A stretch of 15,934 bases of DNA. Origin: Desulfuromusa sp. GTDB taxonomy: Bacteria; Desulfobacterota; Desulfuromonadia; Desulfuromonadales; Geopsychrobacteraceae. Below are positions 7,577 to 15,364 of this stretch, piece by piece; the first letter of the stretch is position 1, and the number at the start of each line of letters is the position of its first letter. Under the pieces are notes generated by a model. That model did no database searches. It was not told the DNA's origin and saw only the letters and a program-made list of their open reading frames with translations. The stretch lies in NCBI GenBank assembly GCA_029934095.1, contig JAOZMV010000012.1, positions 1 to 15,934 of the forward strand, in the 5' to 3' direction. Both the position numbers and the translations under genes were made by a program.

Positions 7577-7984
7577 ATGACAGCTTTACAGTTTTTGGAG
7601 CGGCGCTTCTCTGCTTTAGCTGAAGAAGATTATGCTGCGGTCTATGACAGCTATCACCATGATGCCCCCTTTTTGCAACAATTCGGTAGCCGTAGCATCT
7701 ATATCCGTTTTGCTGAACAACAGTTGAGTGGTATTGAGATTAAAAACTGGTACTGTTTGTGCCAGCGAATGGTCGCTGAAACGCAACTGGAGGTGCTTCT
7801 GGTGATGGAACTAGAAACTGCTGCTGGATCCCAGTTTTTTTACGAACTCGCCATGCTGATTGAAACCGATGCCGGTTGGCGCTATCATTCAGCGCAGAAA
7901 TTGGGGGCTGAGGACTATTCCGGTTCTCCCGATAAAATTTCTTTTCACCACTTTGATAATGCACCACAAAAGATCCGTTTTTAA
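7577..7984 (+). CDS. Hypothetical NTF2-like protein, resembles the central domain of YchJ/UPF0225
   Basis: 135 residues, soluble, no signal peptide. The opening helix LQFLERRFSALAEEDYAAVY, then DSYHHDAPFLQQF, and the strands around LEVLLVMELETAAGSQFFYE and WRYHSAQKLG match the NTF2-like cone fold seen in the middle of YchJ-type proteins. The flanking cysteine-rich SEC-C zinc motifs of YchJ are absent. The start ATG at 7577 has only a weak GAGA upstream. It ends 3 nt before mutM, which itself has a poor ribosome binding site, so the two are probably co-transcribed and translationally coupled. No catalytic residues can be assigned. The fold is a tentative reading by eye and the function is unknown. 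Confidence 0.6.
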   Translation: MTALQFLERRFSALAEEDYAAVYDSYHHDAPFLQQFGSRSIYIRFAEQQLSGIEIKNWYCLCQRMVAETQLEVLLVMELETAAGSQFFYELAMLIETDAGWRYHSAQKLGAEDYSGSPDKISFHHFDNAPQKIRF

Positions 7985-7987
7985 ATT

Positions 7988-8803
7988 ATGCCTGAATTGC
8001 CTGAAGTAGAAACGACCCTCCGCGGGATTGCTCCTCATGTCATCGATCGCACCATTCTGGAGTGTGTATTTAGAACCACAAAACTACGCTGGCTGCTTGA
8101 TCCGGCCCTTTGTCACCATCTTCCCGGACAGAAAATAAACAAAGTTGAACGTCGGGCAAAATATCTGTTGCTGTCCTGTGACCGGGGAACAATAATTTTA
8201 CATTTGGGGATGTCGGGTAGTTTGCGAATTGTTCCTGCGGGAACAACTGAACAGAAACACGATCATGTCGATCTGATCTTGACCGATGGGCAGTGTTTGC
8301 GTTTGACCGACCCACGTAAGTTTGGTGCATTTATTTACACCGATACCGATCCCTATAGTCACAAATTGCTCCATAAGCTAGGACCTGAGCCACTGACCGA
8401 TGTTTTTAATGGGGATTATCTCTATGCTATGGCCAAAGGGAAGAAACAGTCGATTAAACCATTTATCATGGACCAGAAAACGGTTGTCGGAGTGGGAAAT
8501 ATCTACGCCAGTGAAGCCTTGTTTCGTGCTGGAATCCGTCCAGATCGAGCTGCGGGAAGGGTTGGAGTTGAGCGTTATAAGAATCTGACCCGTGCAATTA
8601 AGGAAATCCTGACCGAGGCAATAACTGCTGGTGGCACAACGATCAATGATTTCAGCCAAGCTGATGGCAAGCCGGGTTATTTTACGCAACAATTGCAGGT
8701 TTACAGCCGCAGTGGTGAACCCTGCATGATCTGTGGTCAACCCATCCACAATCAACGGTTGGGGCAGCGTTCTACCTTTTTCTGCCCCACATGTCAGCGT
8801 TGA
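7988..8803 (+). CDS. mutM: Formamidopyrimidine-DNA glycosylase (Fpg/MutM)
   Basis: 271 residues, the usual Fpg length. It removes 8-oxoguanine and formamidopyrimidines from DNA and nicks the abasic site. The N-terminus PELPEVET carries the catalytic Pro2 and Glu3; Lys58 (RRAKYL) is the conserved lysine. HLGMSGSLR (72-80) and DPRKFG (108-113) hold the Met, Arg and Phe that fill the gap left by the flipped base. The helix-two-turn-helix motif includes VVGVGNIYASEALFRAGI, with Asn171. The C-terminal zinc finger is C246-x2-C249-x16-C266-x2-C269, with Arg261 in the QRSTFFCPTC loop. All key residues are present, which separates it from Nei. Upstream spacing suggests an operon with the NTF2-like gene; terminator-like structures follow. 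Confidence 0.97.
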   Translation: MPELPEVETTLRGIAPHVIDRTILECVFRTTKLRWLLDPALCHHLPGQKINKVERRAKYLLLSCDRGTIILHLGMSGSLRIVPAGTTEQKHDHVDLILTDGQCLRLTDPRKFGAFIYTDTDPYSHKLLHKLGPEPLTDVFNGDYLYAMAKGKKQSIKPFIMDQKTVVGVGNIYASEALFRAGIRPDRAAGRVGVERYKNLTRAIKEILTEAITAGGTTINDFSQADGKPGYFTQQLQVYSRSGEPCMICGQPIHNQRLGQRSTFFCPTCQR

Positions 8804-8827
8804 TTCTGATTTTCGAATTTCCCACAA

Positions 8828-8855
8828 CCCCTCTTTTCCAAACAGGGGCGTTTTT
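8828..8855 (+). terminator. Weak intrinsic terminator candidate after mutM
   Basis: CCCCT (8828-8832) pairs with AGGGG (8844-8848) across an 11-nt loop. CG and five T residues follow directly (8851-8855). The stem is short, so termination would be modest. The stronger hairpin just downstream belongs to a repeat without a T-tract. Confidence 0.35.
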
Positions 8856-8859
8856 AAAC

Positions 8860-8893
8860 ATCCCCCTTAGAAAAAGGGGGATTGAGGGGGATT
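8860..8893. repeat. G/C-block repeat with perfect 9-bp hairpin
   Basis: ATCCCCCTT (8860-8868), loop AGAAA, AAGGGGGAT (8874-8882): a perfect inverted repeat. The right arm recurs as a direct repeat, AGGGGGATT at 8875-8883 and again at 8885-8893, with a 10-nt period. Sequences of this CCCCCTT...AAGGGGGATTGAGGGGGATT type are dispersed intergenic repeats in many bacterial genomes (from memory). It occurs once in this window and lies 18 nt before the thioesterase start. Confidence 0.55.
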
Positions 8894-8911
8894 TGTCGTA
8901 ACGAGGTTATT

Positions 8912-9322
8912 ATGGAACAATTTAAGTTTCAATTTACCTATCGTGTTGGTGTCGCTGATATCAACTACGGTGGTCATGTCGCTAACTCGGCTGTGTTGAA
9001 TTTCTTTCAGGATGCCCGAATTGCTTATCTGGCCACACTCGGCCCTTATACAGAGATTGATCTCGGGGGCTGCGGAATTATTATGCCCGAAGCACACGTC
9101 TATTTTCGGAAAGAGATGTTTCTCGGTGATCAGTTGTCTATCGGGGTTAAATCACGAGATTTGAAACGTTCCAGTTGGATGATGGAATACCGGATTGAGC
9201 GGGATAGCGAATTGACAGCAGAAGGGGAGACTCCGTTGCATTGTTTTAACTACCAGACGCGTAAACTATGCCGTATTCCGGTTGCGATTCGCTCTGCACT
9301 GACAGACTTCGAAATGATGTGA
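8912..9322 (+). CDS. Acyl-CoA thioesterase, hotdog-fold 4HBT/YbgC-like family
   Basis: 136 residues. The ATG at 8912 has GAGG (8903-8906) 5 nt upstream. The in-frame TTG at 8882 would start inside the G-rich repeat and is rejected. The motif VADINYGGHVANSAVLNFFQ (about 13-32) is the 4HBT active-site signature: Asp at 15, the GH pair, and the Asn ahead of the long hotdog helix. The strand region EAHVYFRKEMFLGDQLSIGV and the final domain strand also fit the fold. Such enzymes hydrolyse short or medium acyl-CoA or hydroxybenzoyl-CoA-type thioesters in the cytoplasm. The substrate cannot be told from sequence. It is separated from mutM by terminator-like elements, and a strong hairpin follows its stop. 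Confidence 0.85.
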   Translation: MEQFKFQFTYRVGVADINYGGHVANSAVLNFFQDARIAYLATLGPYTEIDLGGCGIIMPEAHVYFRKEMFLGDQLSIGVKSRDLKRSSWMMEYRIERDSELTAEGETPLHCFNYQTRKLCRIPVAIRSALTDFEMM

Positions 9323-9358
9323 TTGCAGGGGTTTAAAACTGTTTTTAACGCCCTGCAA
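9323..9358 (+). terminator. Long hairpin after the thioesterase gene, probable terminator
   Basis: TTGCAGGG (9323-9330) pairs perfectly with CCCTGCAA (9351-9358). The inner bases (GTTTAAAAC against GTTTTTAACG) extend the pairing imperfectly. It begins directly after the stop codon. The T-tract is poor: only TTTT at 9366-9369, eight bases away. It could therefore be a weak or factor-assisted terminator, or an RNA 3' end stabiliser. Confidence 0.5.
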
Positions 9359-9421
9359 CTGTGGATTTTCCCAGAATTAATCTGTATTGGTGGTCTGTAA
9401 CTTTTAAGGGGTCTTTCTACC

Positions 9422-9451
9422 TTGACGAAACCGGGGTGCTGAGGTTATCTT
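9422..9451 (+). promoter_or_regulatory. Sigma-70-like promoter candidate for lysS
   Basis: TTGACG (9422-9427, 5 of 6 consensus), 18-nt spacer, TATCTT (9446-9451, 4 of 6). It lies between the thioesterase hairpin and the lysS start and would give a leader of about 30 nt. Confidence 0.4.
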
Positions 9452-9485
9452 GCGGCACCAAATTGAACAGTTAAGGATAGCGATT

Positions 9486-10970
9486 ATGGAAGAACTGAAC
9501 GAATTATTACAGCAACGGCGGGACAAAATCGAAAGCTTTCAGGCTGCTGGTGTTGACCCTTTTGCTAACGATTTTACGGTAACGCACAATGCTCAGCAGG
9601 TGCTTGAAGCACACGCTGATGATGATAAACAAAAATTGGAAGAGGTGAACGTTACTTACCGTCTCGGTGGGCGAATTATGGCTCGCCGTGATTTTGGCAA
9701 GGCGGCATTTTTGCAGCTGCAGGATGGCAGTGGCCGGATGCAGATCTACGTTGCGAAAAATCAGGTCGGTGAGGATGCTTTCGAACAATTTAAAAAGTTT
9801 GATATCGGTGATATTATTGGAGTCTCCGGCTCCCCCTTTCGGACCAAAACGGATGAACTCTCTGTTCGGGCGGCTGAAATCCGGTTGCTGACTAAATCTC
9901 TTCTACCTCTGCCTGAGAAATGGCACGGCTTGACCGACGTAGAAACCCGTTATCGCCAGCGCTATCTTGACCTGATTGTCAATCCTGAGGTGGGTGAAGT
10001 GTTTCGTAAGCGGAGCCGGATTGTCAGTCTGATCCGTGAATATATGCTGGAGAGTGATTATCTGGAAGTTGAAACGCCGATGATGCACCAGATTGCCGGT
10101 GGTGCAACCGCTAAACCTTTTGTGACTCACCACAATACGCTGAAGATGGATCTGTTTTTGCGAATTGCGCCAGAGCTCTATTTGAAGCGATTGGTGGTCG
10201 GTGGTTTTGACCGGGTGTTTGAGATCAACCGTAACTTTCGAAATGAGGGCATTTCAATTCAGCATAACCCCGAATTTACGATGATGGAGTTTTATCGGGC
10301 GTATGCAACTTATCATGATTTGATGGACTTTACTGAGGAGTTGCTTTGTCATGTCACTGATAAAATTTGTGGCAGCCTGGTCATCCCTTATGGTGACAAA
10401 GAGGTTGACCTGACCCCGCCGTGGGATCGTTTAACCTTGAAAGAGTCAATTGTCAAGTACGGCTCTGCCGATATGACAGTTCTGGAAGATCGGGATAAAT
10501 CGTTTGCCTATGCTCAATCACTTGGCCTGGAATTGGACAGCCAGATTGGTCACGGTAAACTGCTGGCAGAAATTTTTGATGTGGTGGTTGAGCCAAAACT
10601 CTGGCAGCCAACATTTATTACCGAATATCCCACTGAAATTTCACCGTTATCACGTAAAAATGATCAGAATCCCGATGTTGTGGATCGATTTGAACTGTTT
10701 ATTGTTGGTCGTGAGTTGGCCAACGCTTTCTCTGAGCTCAATAATCCATTGGATCAGAAAGAGCGTTTTCTCCAACAGCTGAAAGAAAAGGAAGCCGGGG
10801 ATGAAGAGGCTCATGGGATGGATGAGGATTACATCCGTGCTCTTGAATATGGACTGCCGCCCACAGCGGGCGAAGGGATTGGCATTGATCGCCTGGTGAT
10901 GTTGTTGACCAATTCTGCGTCGATTCGTGATGTGATTTTATTTCCTCAATTACGCCCGGAAATCAGCTGA
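9486..10970 (+). CDS. lysS: Lysyl-tRNA synthetase, class II
   Basis: 494 residues, typical for bacterial LysRS. ATG 9486 has AAGGA (9473-9477) 8 nt upstream. It charges tRNA-Lys in the cytoplasm. An N-terminal helix precedes an OB-fold anticodon-binding domain (about 55-140, with [20 protein letters not shown]). The class II catalytic core follows. Motif 1 is around [15 protein letters not shown] (186-200). Motif 2 is [20 protein letters not shown] (245-264). Motif 3 is [20 protein letters not shown] (462-481), followed by [15 protein letters not shown] and [12 protein letters not shown] are conserved LysRS elements that distinguish it from AspRS and AsnRS. No domain is missing. It heads the cluster lysS-lolC-lolD-bamA-ompH, but the repeat-filled gap after it may separate it transcriptionally. 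Confidence 0.98.
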   Translation: MEELNELLQQRRDKIESFQAAGVDPFANDFTVTHNAQQVLEAHADDDKQKLEEVNVTYRLGGRIMARRDFGKAAFLQLQDGSGRMQIYVAKNQVGEDAFEQFKKFDIGDIIGVSGSPFRTKTDELSVRAAEIRLLTKSLLPLPEKWHGLTDVETRYRQRYLDLIVNPEVGEVFRKRSRIVSLIREYMLESDYLEVETPMMHQIAGGATAKPFVTHHNTLKMDLFLRIAPELYLKRLVVGGFDRVFEINRNFRNEGISIQHNPEFTMMEFYRAYATYHDLMDFTEELLCHVTDKICGSLVIPYGDKEVDLTPPWDRLTLKESIVKYGSADMTVLEDRDKSFAYAQSLGLELDSQIGHGKLLAEIFDVVVEPKLWQPTFITEYPTEISPLSRKNDQNPDVVDRFELFIVGRELANAFSELNNPLDQKERFLQQLKEKEAGDEEAHGMDEDYIRALEYGLPPTAGEGIGIDRLVMLLTNSASIRDVILFPQLRPEIS

Positions 10971-10998
10971 TTTGGAGGAGTAAAATAGTGAGATTATA

Positions 10999-11067
10999 GG
11001 GGTGAGGTGTGAGGTAGACGAATTCTTACCCCTTACCTCTTACTCCTTACCCTTCACTCCTCACTGG
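10999..11067. repeat. Phased heptanucleotide repeat array with inverted copies
   Basis: Six contiguous 7-mers occupy 11026-11067: TTACCCC, TTACCTC, TTACTCC, TTACCCT, TCACTCC, TCACTGG. Two copies in the opposite orientation lie at 10999-11012 (GGGGTGA, GGTGTGA, whose complements are TCACCCC and TCACACC), followed by the related GGTAGAC. A 6-nt spacer (GAATTC with its flank) separates the halves. The arms can fold into an imperfect stem. The array fills most of the 103-nt lysS-lolC gap, and its last copy merges into the lolC Shine-Dalgarno (GGAG 11066-11069). Confidence 0.75.
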
Positions 11068-11073
11068 AGTTTT

Positions 11074-12324
11074 ATGTCCTACGAATGGTTTATCAGTCTC
11101 CGTTATTTACGTGCCAAACGGAAGCAGACCTTTATCTCAGTTATATCTTTTATTTCGATTGCCGGGGTGACCCTTGGGGTCGCCGCGTTGATTTTGATTC
11201 TGGCAGTCATGACCGGTTTCAGCGATGGGGTACGCCGGCAGATTCTGGGAAATGTTCCTCATGTGTTGATTCAGCGCCTTGGTGGGGGAATTGATAATCC
11301 GCAACAGCTAATAGCGGCAGCAAAGCAGACTCCGCATGTTCTTTCCGCCTCCCCCTTTGTCTCTAAAGAGGCGATGTTATTATCCAAAGGAAATGTGTCG
11401 GCAGTCAGTGTAAAAGGGATTGAAGCGGAACATAAAATATTTTCTCAAGCGCTATTAACTCTGGATGGCCAACCTGCTGTTGAGCCGTTTTTTAGTACGA
11501 TAACCAAGCGGCCTGGAATTATTATCGGCATCGATACTGCAAGTAGCCTGAGTGTGGCTGTTGGTGACTCCATCAATGTTATCCCCCCGTTATTTACCAT
11601 AACTCCCTTCGGGATGATCCCGAAGATGAAGCCATTTCAGGTTGTTGCTATTTTTGAGAAGCAAAGTAGCCTGGTTGACAGCTTTTACGCCTACATCCCT
11701 TTACCCGTTGCACAGCATTTCTTTGATTTAGAAGGAATTGTCAGTGGTATAGAGCTTGAAGTTGATGGTTATGAACGAGCTCCTCAGGTTGCTGATTCCT
11801 TGAGCGCCCAGTTTGAATTTCCTACCATTATTCGGCCGTGGCAAAGTATTTATGGCTCTTTTCTGTCGGCACTTAAATTAGAAAAATTAGGCTTGTTTAT
11901 TATCCTGGGTATTATTGTCCTCGTCGCTGCATTTAATATCGCGACAACCCTGATTATGGTGGTGATGGAAAAAAATCGTGACATTGCTATTCTGCGGGCT
12001 ATGGGTGCCAATGCTCGCAGTATCATGAAAATATTCATGCTGGAAGGTCTTATTATCGGTACCATAGGGACGGGATTGGGAACGACATTAGGGGTCTTTC
12101 TGGCAACCTATGCAGATGTTGCAATTAAATTTCTTGAACGGACCTTTGGTATCCGGATTTTTGATCAAGCCGTTTACGGAATGGAGCACTTCCCTTCAGA
12201 AATTGTTGTCAGTGATGTGGTTATGGTCGTAGTGATGGCAATGAGTATTTGTTTGCTGGCGACAATATACCCGTCCTGGCGAGCATCACGCATGGATCCC
12301 ACCGAGGCTCTGCGCTATGAATGA
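11074..12324 (+). CDS. lolC: Lipoprotein-releasing ABC transporter permease, LolC/LolE family
   Basis: 416 residues. ATG 11074 follows GGAG by 4 nt; the earlier in-frame start at 11002 would translate the heptad array and is rejected. N-terminal ISLRYLRAKRKQTFISVISF leads into helix 1 (about 20-48). A large periplasmic domain (about 50-268) contains PFGMIPKMKPFQVVAIFE, the region corresponding to the LolA-binding hook. The C-terminal FtsX domain has helices at about 272-298, 322-346 and 378-400, with VVMEKNRDIAILRAMGA and the terminal DPTEALRYE. With LolD it extracts mature lipoproteins from the inner membrane and hands them to LolA. Only one permease gene is present, so it presumably acts as a homodimer. 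lolD starts 33 nt downstream. Confidence 0.93.
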   Translation: MSYEWFISLRYLRAKRKQTFISVISFISIAGVTLGVAALILILAVMTGFSDGVRRQILGNVPHVLIQRLGGGIDNPQQLIAAAKQTPHVLSASPFVSKEAMLLSKGNVSAVSVKGIEAEHKIFSQALLTLDGQPAVEPFFSTITKRPGIIIGIDTASSLSVAVGDSINVIPPLFTITPFGMIPKMKPFQVVAIFEKQSSLVDSFYAYIPLPVAQHFFDLEGIVSGIELEVDGYERAPQVADSLSAQFEFPTIIRPWQSIYGSFLSALKLEKLGLFIILGIIVLVAAFNIATTLIMVVMEKNRDIAILRAMGANARSIMKIFMLEGLIIGTIGTGLGTTLGVFLATYADVAIKFLERTFGIRIFDQAVYGMEHFPSEIVVSDVVMVVVMAMSICLLATIYPSWRASRMDPTEALRYE

Positions 12325-12357
12325 TGGCTTAGCCATTTGTGTGGGTGTGAGATCATT

Positions 12358-13050
12358 ATGAATGATTCGGCAATGATTGAAGTTTCTGCGTTGGGTAAAA
12401 GCTTTATGACCCCCGGTGGAACCATCGAAGTTCTGCGGGGTGTCAATCTGAAGATCTGTGCTGGCGAACGGGTTGCCGTTGTAGGTACTTCCGGAGCTGG
12501 AAAAACAACCCTGATGCATATTCTTGGGGGGTTGGATCATCCAACTTCCGGCGAAGTGCTGTTTGAGGGGAACAGTCTGTTTGCGTTAAAAGGTGCCGAT
12601 CTTGATGCTTTTCGTAATCGTACCGTCGGTTTTGTGTTTCAGTTTCATCAATTGTTGCCTGAATTTACAGCCCTTGAAAACGTCATGATGCCTCTTCTCA
12701 TCGGTGGTGTTCGGCGTACCGCTGCAGCTCAAAAAGCTTCTGCAATTTTAGGGGAAGTGGGCTTAGAACAGCGTCTGACTCACAAACCTGGAGCCCTGTC
12801 GGGAGGTGAACAGCAGCGTGTTGCCATTGCTCGTGCTCTGATCCGCGAACCACAATTATTATTGGCAGATGAGCCGACCGGAAATCTGGATAGCCGTATT
12901 TCTGATGAAATCATGCAGTTACTTAACCGGATGCATCAGGTGCGTGGTTTAACTATGATTATTGTTACCCATAATATTTCGTTGGCGAACAGTCTAGACC
13001 GAACCTTGCGCATCGAAGACGGTATTCTGGCTGAGGATAATTTAAATTGA
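12358..13050 (+). CDS. lolD: Lipoprotein-releasing ABC transporter ATPase LolD
   Basis: 230 residues, normal for LolD. ATG 12358 is preferred, with GAG about 7 nt upstream; ATG 12373 is an alternative matching shorter family members. ABC ATPase motifs are complete: Walker A GTSGAGKT (43-50), Q-loop Gln95 in [18 protein letters not shown], signature LSGGEQQ (148-154), Walker B LLLADEP (167-173) with Glu172, D-loop GNLDSR, and H-loop His205. The [20 protein letters not shown] stretch is typical of the LolD/MacB/FtsE subgroup. Adjacency to lolC settles the role: energising lipoprotein release from the cytoplasmic face. The tail of the gene overlaps a likely promoter for bamA. Confidence 0.95.
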   Translation: MNDSAMIEVSALGKSFMTPGGTIEVLRGVNLKICAGERVAVVGTSGAGKTTLMHILGGLDHPTSGEVLFEGNSLFALKGADLDAFRNRTVGFVFQFHQLLPEFTALENVMMPLLIGGVRRTAAAQKASAILGEVGLEQRLTHKPGALSGGEQQRVAIARALIREPQLLLADEPTGNLDSRISDEIMQLLNRMHQVRGLTMIIVTHNISLANSLDRTLRIEDGILAEDNLN

Positions 13051-13075
13051 AGTTCTCAATCTGTTTTTCTATAAT
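13047..13075 (+). promoter_or_regulatory. Sigma-70-like promoter for bamA
   Basis: TTGAAG (13047-13052), an exact 17-nt spacer, and a perfect TATAAT (13070-13075). The -35 overlaps the lolD stop codon. The leader to the bamA ATG would be about 28 nt. This would let bamA-ompH be expressed independently of lolCD. Confidence 0.5.
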
Positions 13076-13109
13076 CAGCCTTTTTATATTTCTACACTGA
13101 GGGTTACGG

Positions 13110-15341
13110 ATGTTGAAAAGAGTAATATTGACACTTATTCTGTTAAGTGCGGCGGTGTTTGCCTCCGCGCAGGACTTAAGAGTGTCAGATATTCAAGTCG
13201 GGGGAAATGCCCGGATTGAAACCTCTACAGTGTTGGCAGAAATTTCTATCAAGCCGGGCGACTTGGTTTCTCTTGAAACTATAGATCAGGCGATGCAGAG
13301 TATCTTTAAATTAGGTTACTTTGATGATATTTCTGTGGAGATGACAGAGGTTCAGGGAGCTAAAATTCTCACTTTTGTGGTTCACGAACTCCCTTTGATT
13401 CGTTCGATTGTGTTTGTTGGCAACAAGAAGCTTAAAGATGACAAACTGGTTCCCCTGCTGACGATGAGAACACCTTCAATTTATAATCGAATCAAGGTTG
13501 ATGTGACTCTTGAGCAAATTAAGAATGCCTATATTGTTGACGGTTATTATGCTGCAAAAATAACACCGGACTTACAGGTAGACGATAAGAACGAGGGGAC
13601 GCTTACTTTTAACATTGTTGAAGGGAAGAAGATTCTGATCAGTCATATTACCTTTGTTGGTAATACTGTGTTTGATAAAGATCAACTGCTGGATAAGATG
13701 GAGACGAAAGAACGCTGGTGGCTATCCTGGATCACCGATCGGGGTGTTTATAATAAAGAGGCCATGTCTCTGGATGTTGAGAGGATCAAAGCTGCTTATC
13801 ATGATGAAGGCTACCAGTCTGTAAGGGTGGGAGACCCCCAGGTTACTCTGATTAAAGATGAGTATCTGGATGTTGTGATAGAGATTGATCAAGGGTTGCA
13901 GTACCGGGTCGGGGAGGTTACCGTATCCGGTGATATGATGTATCCGCAGGAGAAATTGCGAAAGTTGGTCAGGCTGCAATCTGGAGATGTTTTTGGTACC
14001 TCGGCCTTGCGGCAAAGCATTCTGATGTTAACGGATGTCTATGCAGATCATGGTTATGCCTATACAAACGTAACTCCATTAACAAGCAAAGATCAACAAC
14101 TGCAACTGATCGATCTGAACCTTGAAGTTGAACAGGGCCCCAGGGTTTTTGTTGAGCGAATTGAAATCACTGGCAATACCAAAACCCGTGACAAGGTGAT
14201 TCGCCGGGAAATACCGCTGCTTGAACGTGATCTGTTTAGTGCAAAGAAGGTTAAGGAGGCAAATCGGCGGATTCGTAACCTCGGTTTCTTTGATGAAATC
14301 AATGTGACTAACAAGCCGGGTTCCGATGAGACTAAAACCATTCTTGGTGTCGCGGTTACTGAACGTTCAACCGGAACTTTTTCCATTGGTATGGGCTATT
14401 CTTCATCTGATAAACTTATGGCTCAGGGATCTATTTCTCAGGATAATCTTTTTGGTTATGGCATGCGACTTTCCCTCAGCGGCACTTTTGGTTCATATAG
14501 CACAAACTACTCTCTAGCTCTCAGTGACCCTCACTTTCTCGATACAAACTGGACTCTGGGGGGGGAAATTTATAATAATTACAGAGAATATGATGATTAT
14601 GATGAAGGGACAATTGGTGGATCAATTCGGACGGGTCATCCCATCGGCAGAAAATCTAAACTCTATGTGACCTATCGATTTGAGCAGTCGGATGTCTCTA
14701 ATATTGATAACGACCTCACTGATAGTATCCAGGACGAATCAGGGAATTCAACTCTGTCATCATTGACAACTCAGATAGTTCGTAATAGTACCGATTATTT
14801 TGATGATCCAAGTCGAGGTGGGATGTCTAAACTCTCTCTTGAGTACGCTGGATTGGGTGGTACGGAAAACTTTGTTAAGTCAATTGCTGAGCACCGGCAC
14901 TTTTTCCCATTACCTTGGGGAACTGTTTTTTCGATCCACGGTGAGCTCGGTTATGTGACATCAACAGACAGTGATGACGTGTCAATTACCCAGAAGTTTT
15001 TCCTGGGGGGGATTCGTACCATTCGGGGTTTCCAGTATCGAGAAGTTGGGCCAAGGGAAAATGGCGATTATGTTGGTGGTTCAAGAATGGGATATTTCAA
15101 CTTTGAATATCTGTTCCCCATTTATAAAAAACTTGGACTGAAGGGCGTTCTGTTCTACGATACCGGCAATGCTTGGACCAATGATGAGAATTACTTCTCT
15201 GATATGCGTCACAGTGTCGGGGCTGGAATTCGTTGGAAGAGCCCGATGGGGCCGTTGCGTTTTGAATGGGGTTATAATTTATCTCCCCGTGATTATGAAG
15301 ACCAATCTGTATTTGAATTTACCATAGGAAAAGCCTTTTAA
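13110..15341 (+). CDS. bamA: Outer-membrane protein assembly factor BamA
   Basis: 743 residues. ATG 13110 has GAGGG (13099-13103) 6 nt upstream. A signal peptide (1-20, ending ASA, then QDL) is followed by five POTRA domains to about residue 415, each with the strand-helix-helix-strand pattern. Examples are QSIFKLGYFDDISVEM, IVFVGNKKLKDDKL, ITFVGNTVFDKDQL and IEITGNTKTRDKVI. The C-terminal 16-strand barrel (about 420-743) contains the lid-lock loop motif as IRGF (638-641), where most family members have VRGF. It ends in Phe (FTIGKAF), as required for barrel insertion. BamA is the core of the machine that folds beta-barrels into the outer membrane. The neighbour ompH/skp encodes the matching chaperone, 23 nt downstream. 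A run of eight G residues occurs at 14558-14565. Confidence 0.97.
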   Translation: MLKRVILTLILLSAAVFASAQDLRVSDIQVGGNARIETSTVLAEISIKPGDLVSLETIDQAMQSIFKLGYFDDISVEMTEVQGAKILTFVVHELPLIRSIVFVGNKKLKDDKLVPLLTMRTPSIYNRIKVDVTLEQIKNAYIVDGYYAAKITPDLQVDDKNEGTLTFNIVEGKKILISHITFVGNTVFDKDQLLDKMETKERWWLSWITDRGVYNKEAMSLDVERIKAAYHDEGYQSVRVGDPQVTLIKDEYLDVVIEIDQGLQYRVGEVTVSGDMMYPQEKLRKLVRLQSGDVFGTSALRQSILMLTDVYADHGYAYTNVTPLTSKDQQLQLIDLNLEVEQGPRVFVERIEITGNTKTRDKVIRREIPLLERDLFSAKKVKEANRRIRNLGFFDEINVTNKPGSDETKTILGVAVTERSTGTFSIGMGYSSSDKLMAQGSISQDNLFGYGMRLSLSGTFGSYSTNYSLALSDPHFLDTNWTLGGEIYNNYREYDDYDEGTIGGSIRTGHPIGRKSKLYVTYRFEQSDVSNIDNDLTDSIQDESGNSTLSSLTTQIVRNSTDYFDDPSRGGMSKLSLEYAGLGGTENFVKSIAEHRHFFPLPWGTVFSIHGELGYVTSTDSDDVSITQKFFLGGIRTIRGFQYREVGPRENGDYVGGSRMGYFNFEYLFPIYKKLGLKGVLFYDTGNAWTNDENYFSDMRHSVGAGIRWKSPMGPLRFEWGYNLSPRDYEDQSVFEFTIGKAF

Positions 15342-15364
15342 TAACTTATCCATAGGAGAAAACC

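Noticed and set aside
10999..11067. Possible CRISPR array
   Set aside because: Units are 7 nt and contiguous with no spacers, so this is a simple tandem repeat.
11002..11073. Upstream extension of lolC through the heptad array
   Set aside because: It would translate the repeat; family members begin at the MSYEWFISLRYLRAKR equivalent, and GGAG precedes ATG 11074.
12324..12336. Short palindrome ATGGCT-T-AGCCAT after the lolC stop
   Set aside because: Six-base arms with a one-base centre and no T-tract; too short for a terminator and easily due to chance.
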